From Rheinheimera sp. (GTDB lineage Bacteria; Pseudomonadota; Gammaproteobacteria; Enterobacterales; Alteromonadaceae): DNA of 50,122 nucleotides. Shown here one piece after another: positions 15,827 to 25,847 of the stretch. Position numbers and translations under genes: made by a program. Under the pieces are notes generated by a model that worked only from the letters and a program-made list of their open reading frames with translations, was not told the origin of the DNA and searched no databases. The stretch spans positions 1 through 50,122 of the forward strand of contig DPJG01000033.1 of the NCBI GenBank assembly GCA_003543135.1, in the 5' to 3' direction. The first letter of the stretch is position 1. Each line of letters starts with the position of its first letter.

Positions 15827-18800
15827 TTAGTCTGTTTTGCCTTGCAGGCGGTACTGCCTGCGATAACACCAGATAGCGGCCAGGCTCAGCACACTAAAGC
15901 CCATACTGCCACCACCGCCGCCACCTTCATTTGTGTTGGCACCACCGCCGGAAGAACCACCGCCAGATTTTTTATCTGACACTGTGGGGTTGGTGCCAGC
16001 CTGAAATTCCTGCAACGCGGTAAAACCATCCTGATCTTTATCCGATGTGGCATCAGCAGCATCCAGCGGGTTTAAGCTGTATTGCACTTCATAACCGTCA
16101 GGCATGCCGTCGCCGTCGGTGTCGGCCAGGGTTGGGTTGGTTTTATATTTAAATTCATTAAGGTTGCTCAGGCTGTCCAGATCCAAATCTGTGTTGGCAT
16201 CCGCTATATCCAGTGGGTTTAAGCGGTACTTCACTTCATAACCATCGTCCATGCCATCCTTGTCAGTGTCGGCAGATTTTGGGTTAGTACGCAGTTTAAA
16301 CTCCTCCAGGTTGCTCAGGCTGTCCTGATCCACATCTGTATTGGCATCCGCTATATCCAATGGGTTTAAGCTGTACTTCACTTCATAACCATCGGTCATA
16401 GTGTCGCCGTCGGTATCGGCTTTGGCAGGCTGCGTTTTGTGAATAAATTCTTGCAGATTGCTCAGTTCATCCTGATCCGGATCCAGCTGTGCATCGCTAT
16501 TGTCCAGAGGGTTCAGCCCGTATTGATGCTCAAATCCATCATGGATGCCATCCTGGTCTGAGTCTGCCCGATCCGGGAATGTTGTGAGTTTTAATTCCTG
16601 TAAATTGGTTAATCCGTCATTATCCAGATCGCTTTCACGATCATCTTTATATAAATCAAGTCGGTAGCGCAGCTCGTCGATGTCATCCATGCCATCATTG
16701 TCATCGTCGTTGTCCTGAAAATCTGCAATGCCATCTTGGTCGTGATCAAGGCTGAGTGCTGCTTCCGGGTTCGGACCTACGATAGCTGCGTTGTGAAACA
16801 ACGATTCCAGGCTATTGCCATTTTGGTGTGTGGCTATATATCTCACCGACGCCAGTGCAGGGCTGTCCGGCAGCTCAAATTCACCACGGTAAACCGGCAG
16901 TGAGTTTGCATCTGGAGTGCTGAGCTGCATGGTCAGTGGCCGCCATCTGCCGTGAAAATAAATTTCGGCACTGACTGCATCGGCGTTATCACTGGTGAAC
17001 TCAAAAAAACCTTTGCCCTGGCTGATTTGTTGTGTGGGTTGCTGGTTAGATCCTATCCGCACCTGATATATCGATAAATCGTTATAGCGGTTGGCGGCAA
17101 AGGTTGTCAGTCGGCTAAATGAAGGGGTTGCCTGGTTCAGCAGCGCAGTGGTGTATTTGAGTTCAACATCATAGCGGGTGCAGTTCTTGTCAAAAGTAAA
17201 GGATGCTGCGCTCGACCGTTTTACTTCACCTGCATTTTGGTCGCAGCGAAGCAGCGCTGAGTATTCAGCCGGATATTGGGGGGCAGACTCGTGTTTGATG
17301 CGGTTGCCATAAATATCCCAATACTGGCCAGCGCGAACATCAAAGCTGGCACCATTGACATGAGCCCAATAACTTGCCCAATGTGGCATCAGGGTCAGAG
17401 TTTGCTGTCCTGCCGGATTATTAGTGTGGTTTTTAAGTTCCCGAAAAGATGAGCCGTATTGGCCGTATAAAGAGACTTGAGATGCCCCTTTTTCGCCATA
17501 AAAACGCCAGTTGTCACTATAAACGGAATTCATATAATCGTTGGCCGTCATGGAAATAGAAAATTGACCTACGCCGTAATCCGGCTTAAAGGATGGTGCT
17601 GTGCCATAAATGCTTACTTTTGCTGATTGATTTGCTGCTATTTCAGCAATCCGATAACCAAGACCTACAGTGCCGTACCTGTCTTCAGGCATAAGATCAT
17701 CGCTTGTTAAACCACGCAAAATGCTGTAACTGAAGGCAATATATTGGGTAAAGTCGGCAGCTGCTATTTGCGTCACCAGGCGGTTTTGTGTGGTGGCGTC
17801 TAACTGGATTTCTGTATTGTTATTTATTTCGCTAAAACGTTGTGTCCAGCTGTAAATCTGAACGTCGTCAGCCGCGGCGCGTTTGTCTTGCCAAAAAGCG
17901 GTCATGGCGAGTTGGAATTTATCCGGAATGGGTGAAATAAACAGGGTTTGTGGCCCAGTCAGCGTTGGCCCAGGCGCATTACCCCAGCTCGTTTCACCAA
18001 GCACACCATACATCTTCAGAAAATATACCGGTTTTGATTGATGCCGGATTTCCAGCGTGTGTATGCCCCCCTTCAAAGCATCGAGCGGAACCGTATTGCC
18101 TTCCCTGTCTTTCACCGATGTCAGATTAATTTGATAGCTGGCCAGTGCGGGATCGATCAGCAGCGTTTGTGGTTGGTTAATCAGCTGCTGTTCCTGCAGC
18201 ACAATACGTGTTTCGTCGCCGATCAAAAATCTGGCAATCACATCATAACTGCCGGCGACCATACGAAGCACAGTATTGCCCCAGGCACTGTTGTTATAAA
18301 CTTTTTTACCTTTTTCGTTGTAGATCTGCAGCTGCTCAATAAAGTGGGGGCTGCTGATTTTGACCGGATGGTAAGCCAAGAAAGCCATTGGCAAACGATA
18401 GGTTATTTGTTCACTGCGGATACTGAGTGACAGATCTTCAAGCACAGAGTTATTGGCAGGTTGTTGATAAATAGATGTATTTACAGTCAGTTGCAGCTGA
18501 ATTTCCAGACGGGCACCACCGGCAATAGTGACAGTGCCTGACGGGGTCATGGTTAAACTGACCCCTGCAGGTAACTCAGGTTGTTCCAGTTTAACTGTGT
18601 TGCTGCTGGCCGAGGTATTTTGTACAACCAAGGTTTTTTGCTGTTGCCACAAGGACTGATTGGTATCGAGTTTGCCAAAAGAAATGGATTGTGGGCTCAG
18701 AGTCAGGTTGGCGCTGGCTGCGGCCAACACATCTAAACGTCCGCTGCCTTGCAGCAGGATACTTTGCTGTAAATCTTTGCTGCTATTAACCAGCAGTGAT

Positions 18801-20074
18801 TTAATTGCATCCGGTGTGCGGTTGTTATCTTGTTGTTTTAATAAAGCTGCTGCGCCTGCTACATGAGGTGCTGCCATGGATGTACCGCTTTTCTCCTCAA
18901 ACAAACCATTGGGCATGGTTGAATTGATATAGCTACCAGGGGCGGCTAAATCAGGTTTCAGTACCAGGTCGCGATCTCCAGGGCCTCTGGAGCTAAAATC
19001 GGCGATGTTGTCATCAAAATCACTGGCGGCCACGGTAATAGCCAGTTCGGCATTACCCGGAGTGCCCAGTGCATCGTAGGCTTCACCATCGTTGCCGGCG
19101 GCAACCACCACAACTATGCCCGCTTTACTGGCATTATTGGCGGCTATGGTTAAAGGGTCGTCCGAACTGCCTGGCCCACCTAAACTTAGGTTGATGATAT
19201 CCAGCGCATCTTTGGTCAGTGGGTTTTGGTCCGGATCGGCCGAACGTTCTAAAGCCTGAATCACATAGCTGGTTGGGCAATAATAGTCACAAACCTGATA
19301 CGCATATAAAGTGGCTTCCGGTGCCACCCCTTTTACGGTGCCATGACCGGCAATAATGCCGGCTACATGAGTACCATGGCCGTCAGTGTCGATGGGGTCA
19401 GCGTCGTTATTGTAAAAATCATAACCGCCGGCCACTTTGCAGTCCTCACCAAAACAACCGCCTAAATCCGGGTGGCTGTAGTCGATACCGGTATCCAAAA
19501 CACCTACTCTGACACCCTTGCCGGAGAGTGTGGTGCTGTTGTTATCTTTCAGTGCCCAGGCTTTGTCAGCCTGGATCAGTGGAATAGATCTGTTGCGGTA
19601 TAACTTCAGTTCACGGTCGGCATGTACTTTTTTAACCTGAGGCAAAGCGGCAATTTTGCTTATATCAGCCGGATTGGCCGACACTATCATGCTATTGAGC
19701 AGCAGGCTGGTGCTGGCATGCACGTCGCTTATCAGCTGGTCCTGCAACAGTTGCTGTGACAGTTGTTGTTGTTCAGCCTTCAGCTGATTTTCGGCCTGCA
19801 GCAATAAAGGAGCAGCTATTTGTTGCATGCCGGATAAGTTGTTGTGCTGTTGTAAGCGTGGTAATACGGCTTTACCTTGCAATTCAATAATATATTTTTG
19901 CGTGCCATTCGCTGCAGCGTGGACCAGTTCACGTTGAAGACTGCCATCTGGCCGCTGGATCAGCCGGTAGCTGTTGTGATCCTGGTTGCTGAGATCTGCT
20001 GAGCCTGGCAGCGTGCCGGCTGTGGCCGATGTGATAGCCAAACTGATGCTGAACGATAAATAACGAAATAACAC
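15827..20074 (-). CDS. Secreted S8 subtilisin-like protease with calcium-binding repeats and GlyGly-CTERM tail
   Basis: 1,415 residues. The start is GTG with a perfect AAGGAG 6 bp upstream. A signal peptide (to about 20) and an I9-type propeptide (about 60-160) precede the catalytic domain: Asp194 (VLDTGIDYSHPD), His233 (DGHGTHVAG), Asn328 (VAAGNDG) and Ser399 (SGTSMAAPHVAG). A long middle region of beta domains follows. Residues about 1121-1365 are five 49-residue units with thrombospondin type 3-like calcium ligands (DTDGDGM, DxDxDxLSNLQEF). The tail has Ser/Gly runs, then GGGGGGSMGFSVLSLAAIWCYRR, a GlyGly-CTERM signal: Gly-rich motif, one helix, basic end. Such tails are cut by a rhombosortase and the protein is exported by type II secretion. 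An intact, probably cell-surface or released endopeptidase. Confidence 0.94.
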   Translation of the reverse strand: MLFRYLSFSISLAITSATAGTLPGSADLSNQDHNSYRLIQRPDGSLQRELVHAAANGTQKYIIELQGKAVLPRLQQHNNLSGMQQIAAPLLLQAENQLKAEQQQLSQQLLQDQLISDVHASTSLLLNSMIVSANPADISKIAALPQVKKVHADRELKLYRNRSIPLIQADKAWALKDNNSTTLSGKGVRVGVLDTGIDYSHPDLGGCFGEDCKVAGGYDFYNNDADPIDTDGHGTHVAGIIAGHGTVKGVAPEATLYAYQVCDYYCPTSYVIQALERSADPDQNPLTKDALDIINLSLGGPGSSDDPLTIAANNASKAGIVVVVAAGNDGEAYDALGTPGNAELAITVAASDFDDNIADFSSRGPGDRDLVLKPDLAAPGSYINSTMPNGLFEEKSGTSMAAPHVAGAAALLKQQDNNRTPDAIKSLLVNSSKDLQQSILLQGSGRLDVLAAASANLTLSPQSISFGKLDTNQSLWQQQKTLVVQNTSASSNTVKLEQPELPAGVSLTMTPSGTVTIAGGARLEIQLQLTVNTSIYQQPANNSVLEDLSLSIRSEQITYRLPMAFLAYHPVKISSPHFIEQLQIYNEKGKKVYNNSAWGNTVLRMVAGSYDVIARFLIGDETRIVLQEQQLINQPQTLLIDPALASYQINLTSVKDREGNTVPLDALKGGIHTLEIRHQSKPVYFLKMYGVLGETSWGNAPGPTLTGPQTLFISPIPDKFQLAMTAFWQDKRAAADDVQIYSWTQRFSEINNNTEIQLDATTQNRLVTQIAAADFTQYIAFSYSILRGLTSDDLMPEDRYGTVGLGYRIAEIAANQSAKVSIYGTAPSFKPDYGVGQFSISMTANDYMNSVYSDNWRFYGEKGASQVSLYGQYGSSFRELKNHTNNPAGQQTLTLMPHWASYWAHVNGASFDVRAGQYWDIYGNRIKHESAPQYPAEYSALLRCDQNAGEVKRSSAASFTFDKNCTRYDVELKYTTALLNQATPSFSRLTTFAANRYNDLSIYQVRIGSNQQPTQQISQGKGFFEFTSDNADAVSAEIYFHGRWRPLTMQLSTPDANSLPVYRGEFELPDSPALASVRYIATHQNGNSLESLFHNAAIVGPNPEAALSLDHDQDGIADFQDNDDDNDGMDDIDELRYRLDLYKDDRESDLDNDGLTNLQELKLTTFPDRADSDQDGIHDGFEHQYGLNPLDNSDAQLDPDQDELSNLQEFIHKTQPAKADTDGDTMTDGYEVKYSLNPLDIADANTDVDQDSLSNLEEFKLRTNPKSADTDKDGMDDGYEVKYRLNPLDIADANTDLDLDSLSNLNEFKYKTNPTLADTDGDGMPDGYEVQYSLNPLDAADATSDKDQDGFTALQEFQAGTNPTVSDKKSGGGSSGGGANTNEGGGGGGSMGFSVLSLAAIWCYRRQYRLQGKTD
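15980..16714 (-). repeat. Five tandem 147-bp repeats in the subtilase gene
   Basis: Units at 16568-16714, 16421-16567, 16274-16420, 16127-16273 and 15980-16126, in coding order. Each encodes 49 residues built as AD[TS]DxDGxxDGYEVxYxLNPLD, then two more acidic loops and SLSNLxEFxxxTNP. Units 3 and 4 are most alike at the DNA level (the part encoding NPLDIADANTD), which suggests recent duplication. Acidic loops imply calcium-dependent stiffening. Confidence 0.85.
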
Positions 20075-20143
20075 CTGATGCTCCTTGCGTGGGTGAGTGG
20101 CCCTGTTGTGCTTGGAATGGAATAAGCAAAAAACAGTCGATGC

Positions 20144-20175
20144 TAACTGACCAAATCAAATTGGTAAATCAGTTA
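20144..20175. promoter_or_regulatory. Interrupted dyad in the subtilase upstream region
   Basis: TAACTGA-CCAA, a 6-nt centre, TTGG-(TAAA)-TCAGTTA. It lies 70 bp upstream of the subtilase start and could be an operator for it. The rest of 20075-20444 shows no gene or clear promoter. Confidence 0.3.
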
Positions 20176-20444
20176 AGTAACAAAATTTTTACTCAATACT
20201 TGCTTTTATCCTCCATGTACCCCCTTAAGAACTTTTTGCGTACTGAAACCTGGGTGGCAGGGCGCACAAGCCGTTGTTTTTATGACGTTGTTATGGACTT
20301 GTTTAAACGCTGTTTTTTTGCGCAAAAAAGTTGCCCAGCCGCGATATTTTCCACTGTGCAGATGTACCTTTGTTGCAGACTGTGCTGTTATTAGGGCTCA
20401 TCTTATGGTGATTTTTGTTTTGCCCATCCTGAGGCATAAAATCT

Positions 20445-21326
20445 ATGTTACTGAAAGCTCACTTATTTTTGCTGATGTTTTGTTCTGCAATCTGCAGCGC
20501 TGCTGAGCTTTCCATGTTATGGCTGGCTGACAACGATCTGCAGGCCAGCAACACACATAAAAAGCTGGCCGTGGATGTCAATGGCTCGACCTTGCAGGCG
20601 CTGCGTCAGGGCTTGCCCGAGCTTGCAGTGAAAACCCTGGTGGTGAATACACCCAGAGCCATGGCGTTGTTAAAGTCAGAGCCCAATGCCTGCGCCGGCA
20701 ATAAAATTGTATCTGCCGACAGGTTGCAGCACGCAGTGGCCAGTCAGTTACCTCAGGTAGTTTTTCCGGGGTTCAGGCTTTTTGCCTTAAAAGACTCTGC
20801 CACTGCCCGCCTGCTGACCGAGCTGAAAAACGCCGAAGGTAAAGTGAGCGTACAGCAGCTGCTTGAGCAAAATCAAAGCGCGCGGTTTGCCATTGTAGGT
20901 GGGCGTAATTACGGTGCGGCTTTGGATGCGCTGATGCGCGATCCGCAGTATCAGCAGCGTTTTTGGCAACGCCATGCCAGCGATCTGGCCGGCGGTGTCA
21001 TTCAGATGTTGCAAAGTGGCCGTGTTGAACTGTTGATTGAATATCCGAATGTGGTGCAGCACAACATACTTAATCAACCCAAAAAGCAACATGGCACAGC
21101 AGAACTTATCAGCCTGCCGCTGGTGGAGTCGCCGGAAGTGTTATTGGGCCATATCTTATGTGCCAAAACGCCGCAGGGACAACAACTGCTGGCGGTACTG
21201 GAGCAGCAACTGGCGCTGGCAAGCCAAACCGAAGCTTATTTACAGGCGCATTTGCAGTGGTTTGATCCATCCTCCCATGCTGAAGTCAGGCGGCTTTATA
21301 ACCAGGTGTACGGCACCCATTTTTAA
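20445..21326 (+). CDS. Periplasmic solute-binding-like protein (TIGR02285 type)
   Basis: 293 residues with a signal peptide (about 1-19, CSAICSAAE). The pattern is that of the short family of periplasmic proteins related to extracellular solute-binding proteins (SBP_bac_3-like). It has an N-terminal strand (LSMLWLADNDL), then NTPRAMALLKSEPNACAGNKI in the first lobe. The second lobe follows (FAIVGGRNYGAALDALM, GGVIQMLQSGRVELLIEYPNVVQH), with the typical switch back to lobe one (LVESPEVLLGHILCAKTPQGQQLLAVLEQQL). The ligand is unknown and there is no ABC transporter next to it, so it may be a sensor or orphan binding protein. GAGG lies 10 bp before the ATG. The RND genes follow 206 bp later and may be a separate unit. 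Confidence 0.75.
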   Translation: MLLKAHLFLLMFCSAICSAAELSMLWLADNDLQASNTHKKLAVDVNGSTLQALRQGLPELAVKTLVVNTPRAMALLKSEPNACAGNKIVSADRLQHAVASQLPQVVFPGFRLFALKDSATARLLTELKNAEGKVSVQQLLEQNQSARFAIVGGRNYGAALDALMRDPQYQQRFWQRHASDLAGGVIQMLQSGRVELLIEYPNVVQHNILNQPKKQHGTAELISLPLVESPEVLLGHILCAKTPQGQQLLAVLEQQLALASQTEAYLQAHLQWFDPSSHAEVRRLYNQVYGTHF

Positions 21327-21532
21327 GTTGCACTGACTGTTGGTTTGGCGATTTTTCCGGCCGTTACTCTCTGCGTAAAAATGCCTCTTTACGATAAAAC
21401 GCCCGGCGCGGGCGACCAATCCCCGTTGGTCACAATTGGTTGCAATTTATCTTCCGCTTGTCCCAACCTTTTCTGGGAATTCAACGACAACTGCATATAC
21501 TCCGGCCATTCGCCCTCTGGAATACCTTAGTG

Positions 21533-24500
21533 ATGAACCTGACCCGCGCCAGTTGTAAAAATCCGGCTGCCACCGTGGTGGTGGTTATTTTGATCCTGTT
21601 ATTTGGTTTGTTGGCTATGGCAAAACTGCCGGTACAGTTGCTGCCTGATTTAGACCGGCCACAAATTTTTATCAACAATGGCTGGCGGGCAGCAGCACCG
21701 CAGGAAATGGAAGCCACCATTATTGAGCCGCAGGAAAACACCTTACGCAATGTGCCTGGTGTGGTGGAAATTCAGAGTAATGTTGGCCCTGGTTTTGGCT
21801 CTATTGCTCTGACCTTCGAAGTGGGGCAGGACATGCAGCGCGCTATGCTGGATGTGATCAACGCGCTGAATCAGGCGCCGCCAAGGCCCAGAGAAGCGGC
21901 AGAGCCGGTGATTAACGTGGGCAGCGGCCGCGGTAATGTGGCTTCTATTTTGATCAAACAAATGGCGCCCGATGCACCTGATGATTTCAGTCCTTATTTA
22001 AAGTTGATCCGCGATAACGTCGGGCCCAGATTGCGGGCTATTTCCGGTGTATCCAATGTAGAGCTGGCGTCTGACTTGCCCAAAGAGCTGCATATCACTT
22101 TTGACCCTTACAAAATGGCCGCCCTTGGCATCAGCATTGAACAAATTCAGCAAAGTATTAACCGTAGCAGCAATGTGTCAGGTGGTTTTGCCGAAGTAGG
22201 GCGTCGCCAGTACACAGTGCGTTTTGAAGGCCAGTTTGATGCACAAAGTTACGGCCGGATGATTATTTCTTACAACCAAGGCCGGCCTGTGTATCTGGCA
22301 GAAATTGCCCAGGTGGAAGTGGGTTACCCAGAAGTGCCGGGTTTTACCAAAAGAAACGGTTTACCTGCGTATTACCTGACGCTGGAACGTGGTGAAAACT
22401 CCAACACTGTGGCCATTCTGGATGAAGTGAATAAAGCCATTACCGAGCTAAACCGCGATGTGCTCGCCGCCAAAGGGCTGGAAATGGAGCTCAGTTTTGA
22501 CGCTTCGGTGCATATCCGCCGGGCTATTGCGCTGGTGAACTCGAATTTATGGCTGGGGGTGGCGCTCAGTTTACTGATCCTGTTTGCGTTTTTGCGCGGG
22601 GTCAAAGCCACTTTGTTAATAGGCCTCAGCATTCCGGTGTGTTTGCTGGTGGCTTTTATTATGTTGCAGGCCTTTGGCCGCAGTTTAAATGTGGTGTCGC
22701 TGGCGGGCCTGGCTTTTGCCGTTGGCATGGTGCTGGATGCAGCCATCATAGTGCAGGAAAACATAGTGCGGTTGCAGCAGCAAGGCATGGGATTGCTGCT
22801 GGCGATAAAAAAAGGCACGGCTCAGGTCAAAGGAGCATTATTTGCGTCCACTGTGACCACAGTGGCGATTTTCCTGCCGGTGCTCTTTATGCAAGGGGTG
22901 GAAGGCCAGCTGTTTTATGATTTGGCGTTAACGCTGGCGGTGGCAGTGTCTGCTTCGATGCTGGTGGCGCTGACGGTGATCCCGGTGGCCTCGATGCTGT
23001 GGTTTAAACAGCTGGATGCCAAACCAGACCCTTTATTACCACTGTGGCACTGGCTCAGTGACAAAGTGACTTTATGCACCGGTTCGTTAAAAAAAGCACT
23101 GGGCTGGACCCTGCTGCTGGTGCCGGGCAGTTTATTGCTGATTTACCTGTTGCTGCCCAAAGCCGACTTTTTACCTCAGGCCAATTCCGACGGCATTTTT
23201 ACCGGTTTTACCCTGCCGCCTGGGGGCAATATTAAAGTGTTGGAGCAGGAAATTGGTCAGCTGTTGGTGCAAAGGTTAAAACCTTATTATCAGGATAAAA
23301 AATATCCGGCCATTAAAGGCTACAACATGTCGATGTTTCCGGCTTTTAACGTGTTGTTTATCTACCCGGAAGACCCCCGTGCTGTTGACGATATGCTGAC
23401 CTTATTGCGCACCGAAATTTTAAAAGACTTGCCCGATACCACGTCGTTTAGCTTCCGGGCGTCCTTGCTGAACTTCGGTTTTAACTCGGGTCGTGAGTTG
23501 TATCTGGATTTTCAGGGCCCTGACAGTGAGCTGCTGATGCAACAGGCTGCTGCCGCCATGGCGCTGGTGCAGGACAAAATTCCGGGCGCCAATGTACAGG
23601 CGCAACCAGGGCTGGCGCAAAATCAGCCGGAACTGAAAATTTTGCCCGATGAAATGAATATTGCCAAAGCCGGTGTCGACCGTTTTACCGTGGCCAATGC
23701 AGTGCGCGCCATGACAGACGGTATTTATGTCGGCGAGCAGTTTGACGGCAACGAACGGATGGATATTATTCTGCGTGCTATTCCCTGGACTAGCCCTGAG
23801 CAGCTGCAGGCGATGCCGCTTTACACCAGTCAGGCCGGGGTGCAGACCATAGGTCAGCTCACCAGCTTGCAACGCACAGTGGGACCGACCAATTTGCTCC
23901 GGGTAAACGGGCTTCGTACTGTCAGTTTACAAATCAGTCCGCCGGCGGACATGGCGCTGTCTGATGTGATGGCGATTTTGCAGCAGGACATAGTGCTGCC
24001 ACTGCGCCAGCAACTGGGTGATGATTTAACTATTGGCTTTCGTGGCAGTGCCGACCGGCTGGAAGCGGCCATTAGCACTATGGCGCTGAACTTTACTATT
24101 GCGGTATTTATCCTGTTTTTGCTGATGGCCGCTTTGTTTAAATCAGTCAAAGCCAGTTTGCTGGTGGTGCTGACCATGCCTATGTCGCTATTAGGTGGCG
24201 TGGTTGCGCTGAAGCTGTTGAATGTATTTACCTTTCAGGCGCTGGATTTACTGACCATGATAGGTTTTATCATTCTGCTGGGGTTAGTGGTCAACAACGC
24301 TATTTTGCTGGTTGAGCAATACCGTGACAGTCAGGCCACAGGCTTAAATCCGGCACAAGCCATTCGTGAAGCGGTGCAGGTGCGGGCCAGACCCATTTAT
24401 ATGAGTACCCTGACCAGTATTTTTGGCATGTTGCCGCTGATGCTGGTGCCTGGTGTCGGCAGTGAAATCTACCGTGGTCTTGCCACTGTGATAGTGGGTG

Positions 24501-24622
24501 GTATGACCTTCAGTGCCATTTTTACCTTAATTCTGATGCCTGCGCTGCTGTATTTAAGCAGCTGGCAGCGCAGCACAACCCCAATTGCTGAAACAGGAGC
24601 GATGCAACATGTTTGTGAATAA
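21533..24622 (+). CDS. RND-family efflux permease
   Basis: 1,029 residues from ATG 21533 (an open frame runs 31 codons further, but MNLTRASCKNPAATVVVV is the canonical RND N-terminus). TM1 is followed by a large periplasmic domain starting PVQLLPDLDRPQI and a second one after TM7. In TM4 the sequence is AVGMVLDAAIIVQEN, keeping only one of the two Asp of the AcrB relay (VDD); in TM10 it is GLVVNNAILLVEQY with Asn where AcrB has Lys940. GLVVNN is seen in many RND groups, so activity is likely by a variant relay. It uses proton flux to export substrates from the periplasm; the substrate cannot be read. The adaptor gene overlaps its 3' end. Confidence 0.9.
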   Translation: MNLTRASCKNPAATVVVVILILLFGLLAMAKLPVQLLPDLDRPQIFINNGWRAAAPQEMEATIIEPQENTLRNVPGVVEIQSNVGPGFGSIALTFEVGQDMQRAMLDVINALNQAPPRPREAAEPVINVGSGRGNVASILIKQMAPDAPDDFSPYLKLIRDNVGPRLRAISGVSNVELASDLPKELHITFDPYKMAALGISIEQIQQSINRSSNVSGGFAEVGRRQYTVRFEGQFDAQSYGRMIISYNQGRPVYLAEIAQVEVGYPEVPGFTKRNGLPAYYLTLERGENSNTVAILDEVNKAITELNRDVLAAKGLEMELSFDASVHIRRAIALVNSNLWLGVALSLLILFAFLRGVKATLLIGLSIPVCLLVAFIMLQAFGRSLNVVSLAGLAFAVGMVLDAAIIVQENIVRLQQQGMGLLLAIKKGTAQVKGALFASTVTTVAIFLPVLFMQGVEGQLFYDLALTLAVAVSASMLVALTVIPVASMLWFKQLDAKPDPLLPLWHWLSDKVTLCTGSLKKALGWTLLLVPGSLLLIYLLLPKADFLPQANSDGIFTGFTLPPGGNIKVLEQEIGQLLVQRLKPYYQDKKYPAIKGYNMSMFPAFNVLFIYPEDPRAVDDMLTLLRTEILKDLPDTTSFSFRASLLNFGFNSGRELYLDFQGPDSELLMQQAAAAMALVQDKIPGANVQAQPGLAQNQPELKILPDEMNIAKAGVDRFTVANAVRAMTDGIYVGEQFDGNERMDIILRAIPWTSPEQLQAMPLYTSQAGVQTIGQLTSLQRTVGPTNLLRVNGLRTVSLQISPPADMALSDVMAILQQDIVLPLRQQLGDDLTIGFRGSADRLEAAISTMALNFTIAVFILFLLMAALFKSVKASLLVVLTMPMSLLGGVVALKLLNVFTFQALDLLTMIGFIILLGLVVNNAILLVEQYRDSQATGLNPAQAIREAVQVRARPIYMSTLTSIFGMLPLMLVPGVGSEIYRGLATVIVGGMTFSAIFTLILMPALLYLSSWQRSTTPIAETGAMQHVCE

Positions 24623-25784
24623 CCAGACCTTTTCCAACAGCAAAACGCGGCCACAACACTTTCAAAGCAACTGGCATGTTGCACTCTTTGGCCTGGTATG
24701 GCTGGCCGGTGGTTTTGCCGGTTCACTGCAGGCTAATGAAACAGCGGCAAAAGTGGTGAGTGTGGCGCCGGTGCAAAGCCAGTTGATCAGCCCGCAAATG
24801 ATGGTGTCGGGTCAGGTTTATAGCCGTTATCAGTCCAATTTAAGTGCCGGCGTTGACGGCAGGCTGGAATGGATTGCCGAAGCAGGGCAACAGGTGGCAC
24901 AAGGTGATGTGCTGGCCAAACTGGATCCAACACCGTTAACGCTGCGCAAAAACGAGCTGCAGGCGCAGTTAAAAAGATCACAAATTAATGCAGCCAGACT
25001 GGATAAAGAGCTGGCGCGGTTAAAAACTCTGGTGGCCAAACAGCTGATTTCACAAACCCAGCTGGATCAGGTACAGGCAGACCGTGATTTAGCACTGGCC
25101 GATGTGGAGCTCAACCGAGCTTCACTGGCGCAGGTGCAGGATCAGCTCAGCCGTGCTGTGGTCACTGCACCTTTTGCCGGTGTCGTCAGTCAGCGTCATC
25201 ATCAAAAAGGCGAAGAAGTCAGCCGCAGCGAAACCTTATTGCAGCTGGTGAGCCTGACCGATCTGGAAGTGCGGTTATTTGCGCCATTAGCTTATGCCAC
25301 TTTTATTCAGCCGGGCCAGCAGTTGCAGGTGTATCAGCAGCAAGGCCAGACGCAGTTGCAGTTAAGTTCAGTGATCCCGGTGTCTGATGTACGTTCCCAA
25401 ACTTTTGAAGCCAGGCTGGCGGTCACTGCTGCCGATGCCAACAACTTCTCAGTGGGTCAACTGGTCAGTGTGGCCTTGCCAACCGCCAGTGCCAGCTTAA
25501 GCACTGTGGTGCATCGTGACGCTTTAGTGCTGGGTAAACAACAGCATGCGGTATTTTTGGTGCAGCAAAACAAAGAGGGCGGCCCACAGGTCAAACGGCT
25601 GACGGTGGAGCTGGGCCAGGAGCAGGGTGAATGGTTACAGGTGAAGGCTGCAGTAAAACCCGGTGACCAGCTGGTGGTGCGTGGTGCCGACACACTCAAA
25701 GACGGTGACAAAGTTCGGGTGTTAAGCGAAGCCGAATTTGCACTGGCAAAAAGTAAATCAACTGCTGACACTGTGGCTTTATAG
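24609..25784 (+). CDS. RND adaptor (periplasmic membrane fusion protein)
   Basis: 391 residues from ATG 24609, which has AGGAG (24595-24599) upstream and overlaps the permease end by 14 bp. One N-terminal hydrophobic segment (about 23-42) is a signal or anchor. Next come a barrel-sandwich half (LEWIAEAGQQVAQGDVLAKLD), an alpha hairpin of coiled coil (about 105-155, ELQAQLKRSQINAARLDKEL), the second lipoyl half (APFAGVVSQRHHQKGEEV), then beta-barrel and proximal domains. It bridges the permease to an outer membrane channel; no TolC-type gene is present here. The permease-then-adaptor order is the reverse of acrAB. Confidence 0.9.
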   Translation: MFVNNQTFSNSKTRPQHFQSNWHVALFGLVWLAGGFAGSLQANETAAKVVSVAPVQSQLISPQMMVSGQVYSRYQSNLSAGVDGRLEWIAEAGQQVAQGDVLAKLDPTPLTLRKNELQAQLKRSQINAARLDKELARLKTLVAKQLISQTQLDQVQADRDLALADVELNRASLAQVQDQLSRAVVTAPFAGVVSQRHHQKGEEVSRSETLLQLVSLTDLEVRLFAPLAYATFIQPGQQLQVYQQQGQTQLQLSSVIPVSDVRSQTFEARLAVTAADANNFSVGQLVSVALPTASASLSTVVHRDALVLGKQQHAVFLVQQNKEGGPQVKRLTVELGQEQGEWLQVKAAVKPGDQLVVRGADTLKDGDKVRVLSEAEFALAKSKSTADTVAL

Positions 25785-25847
25785 CAGGGTTGCTGCGGCT
25801 GACTTTGTCAGTGTAAAACTGCGTTGATACTGCCTTAACAAGAGCTG

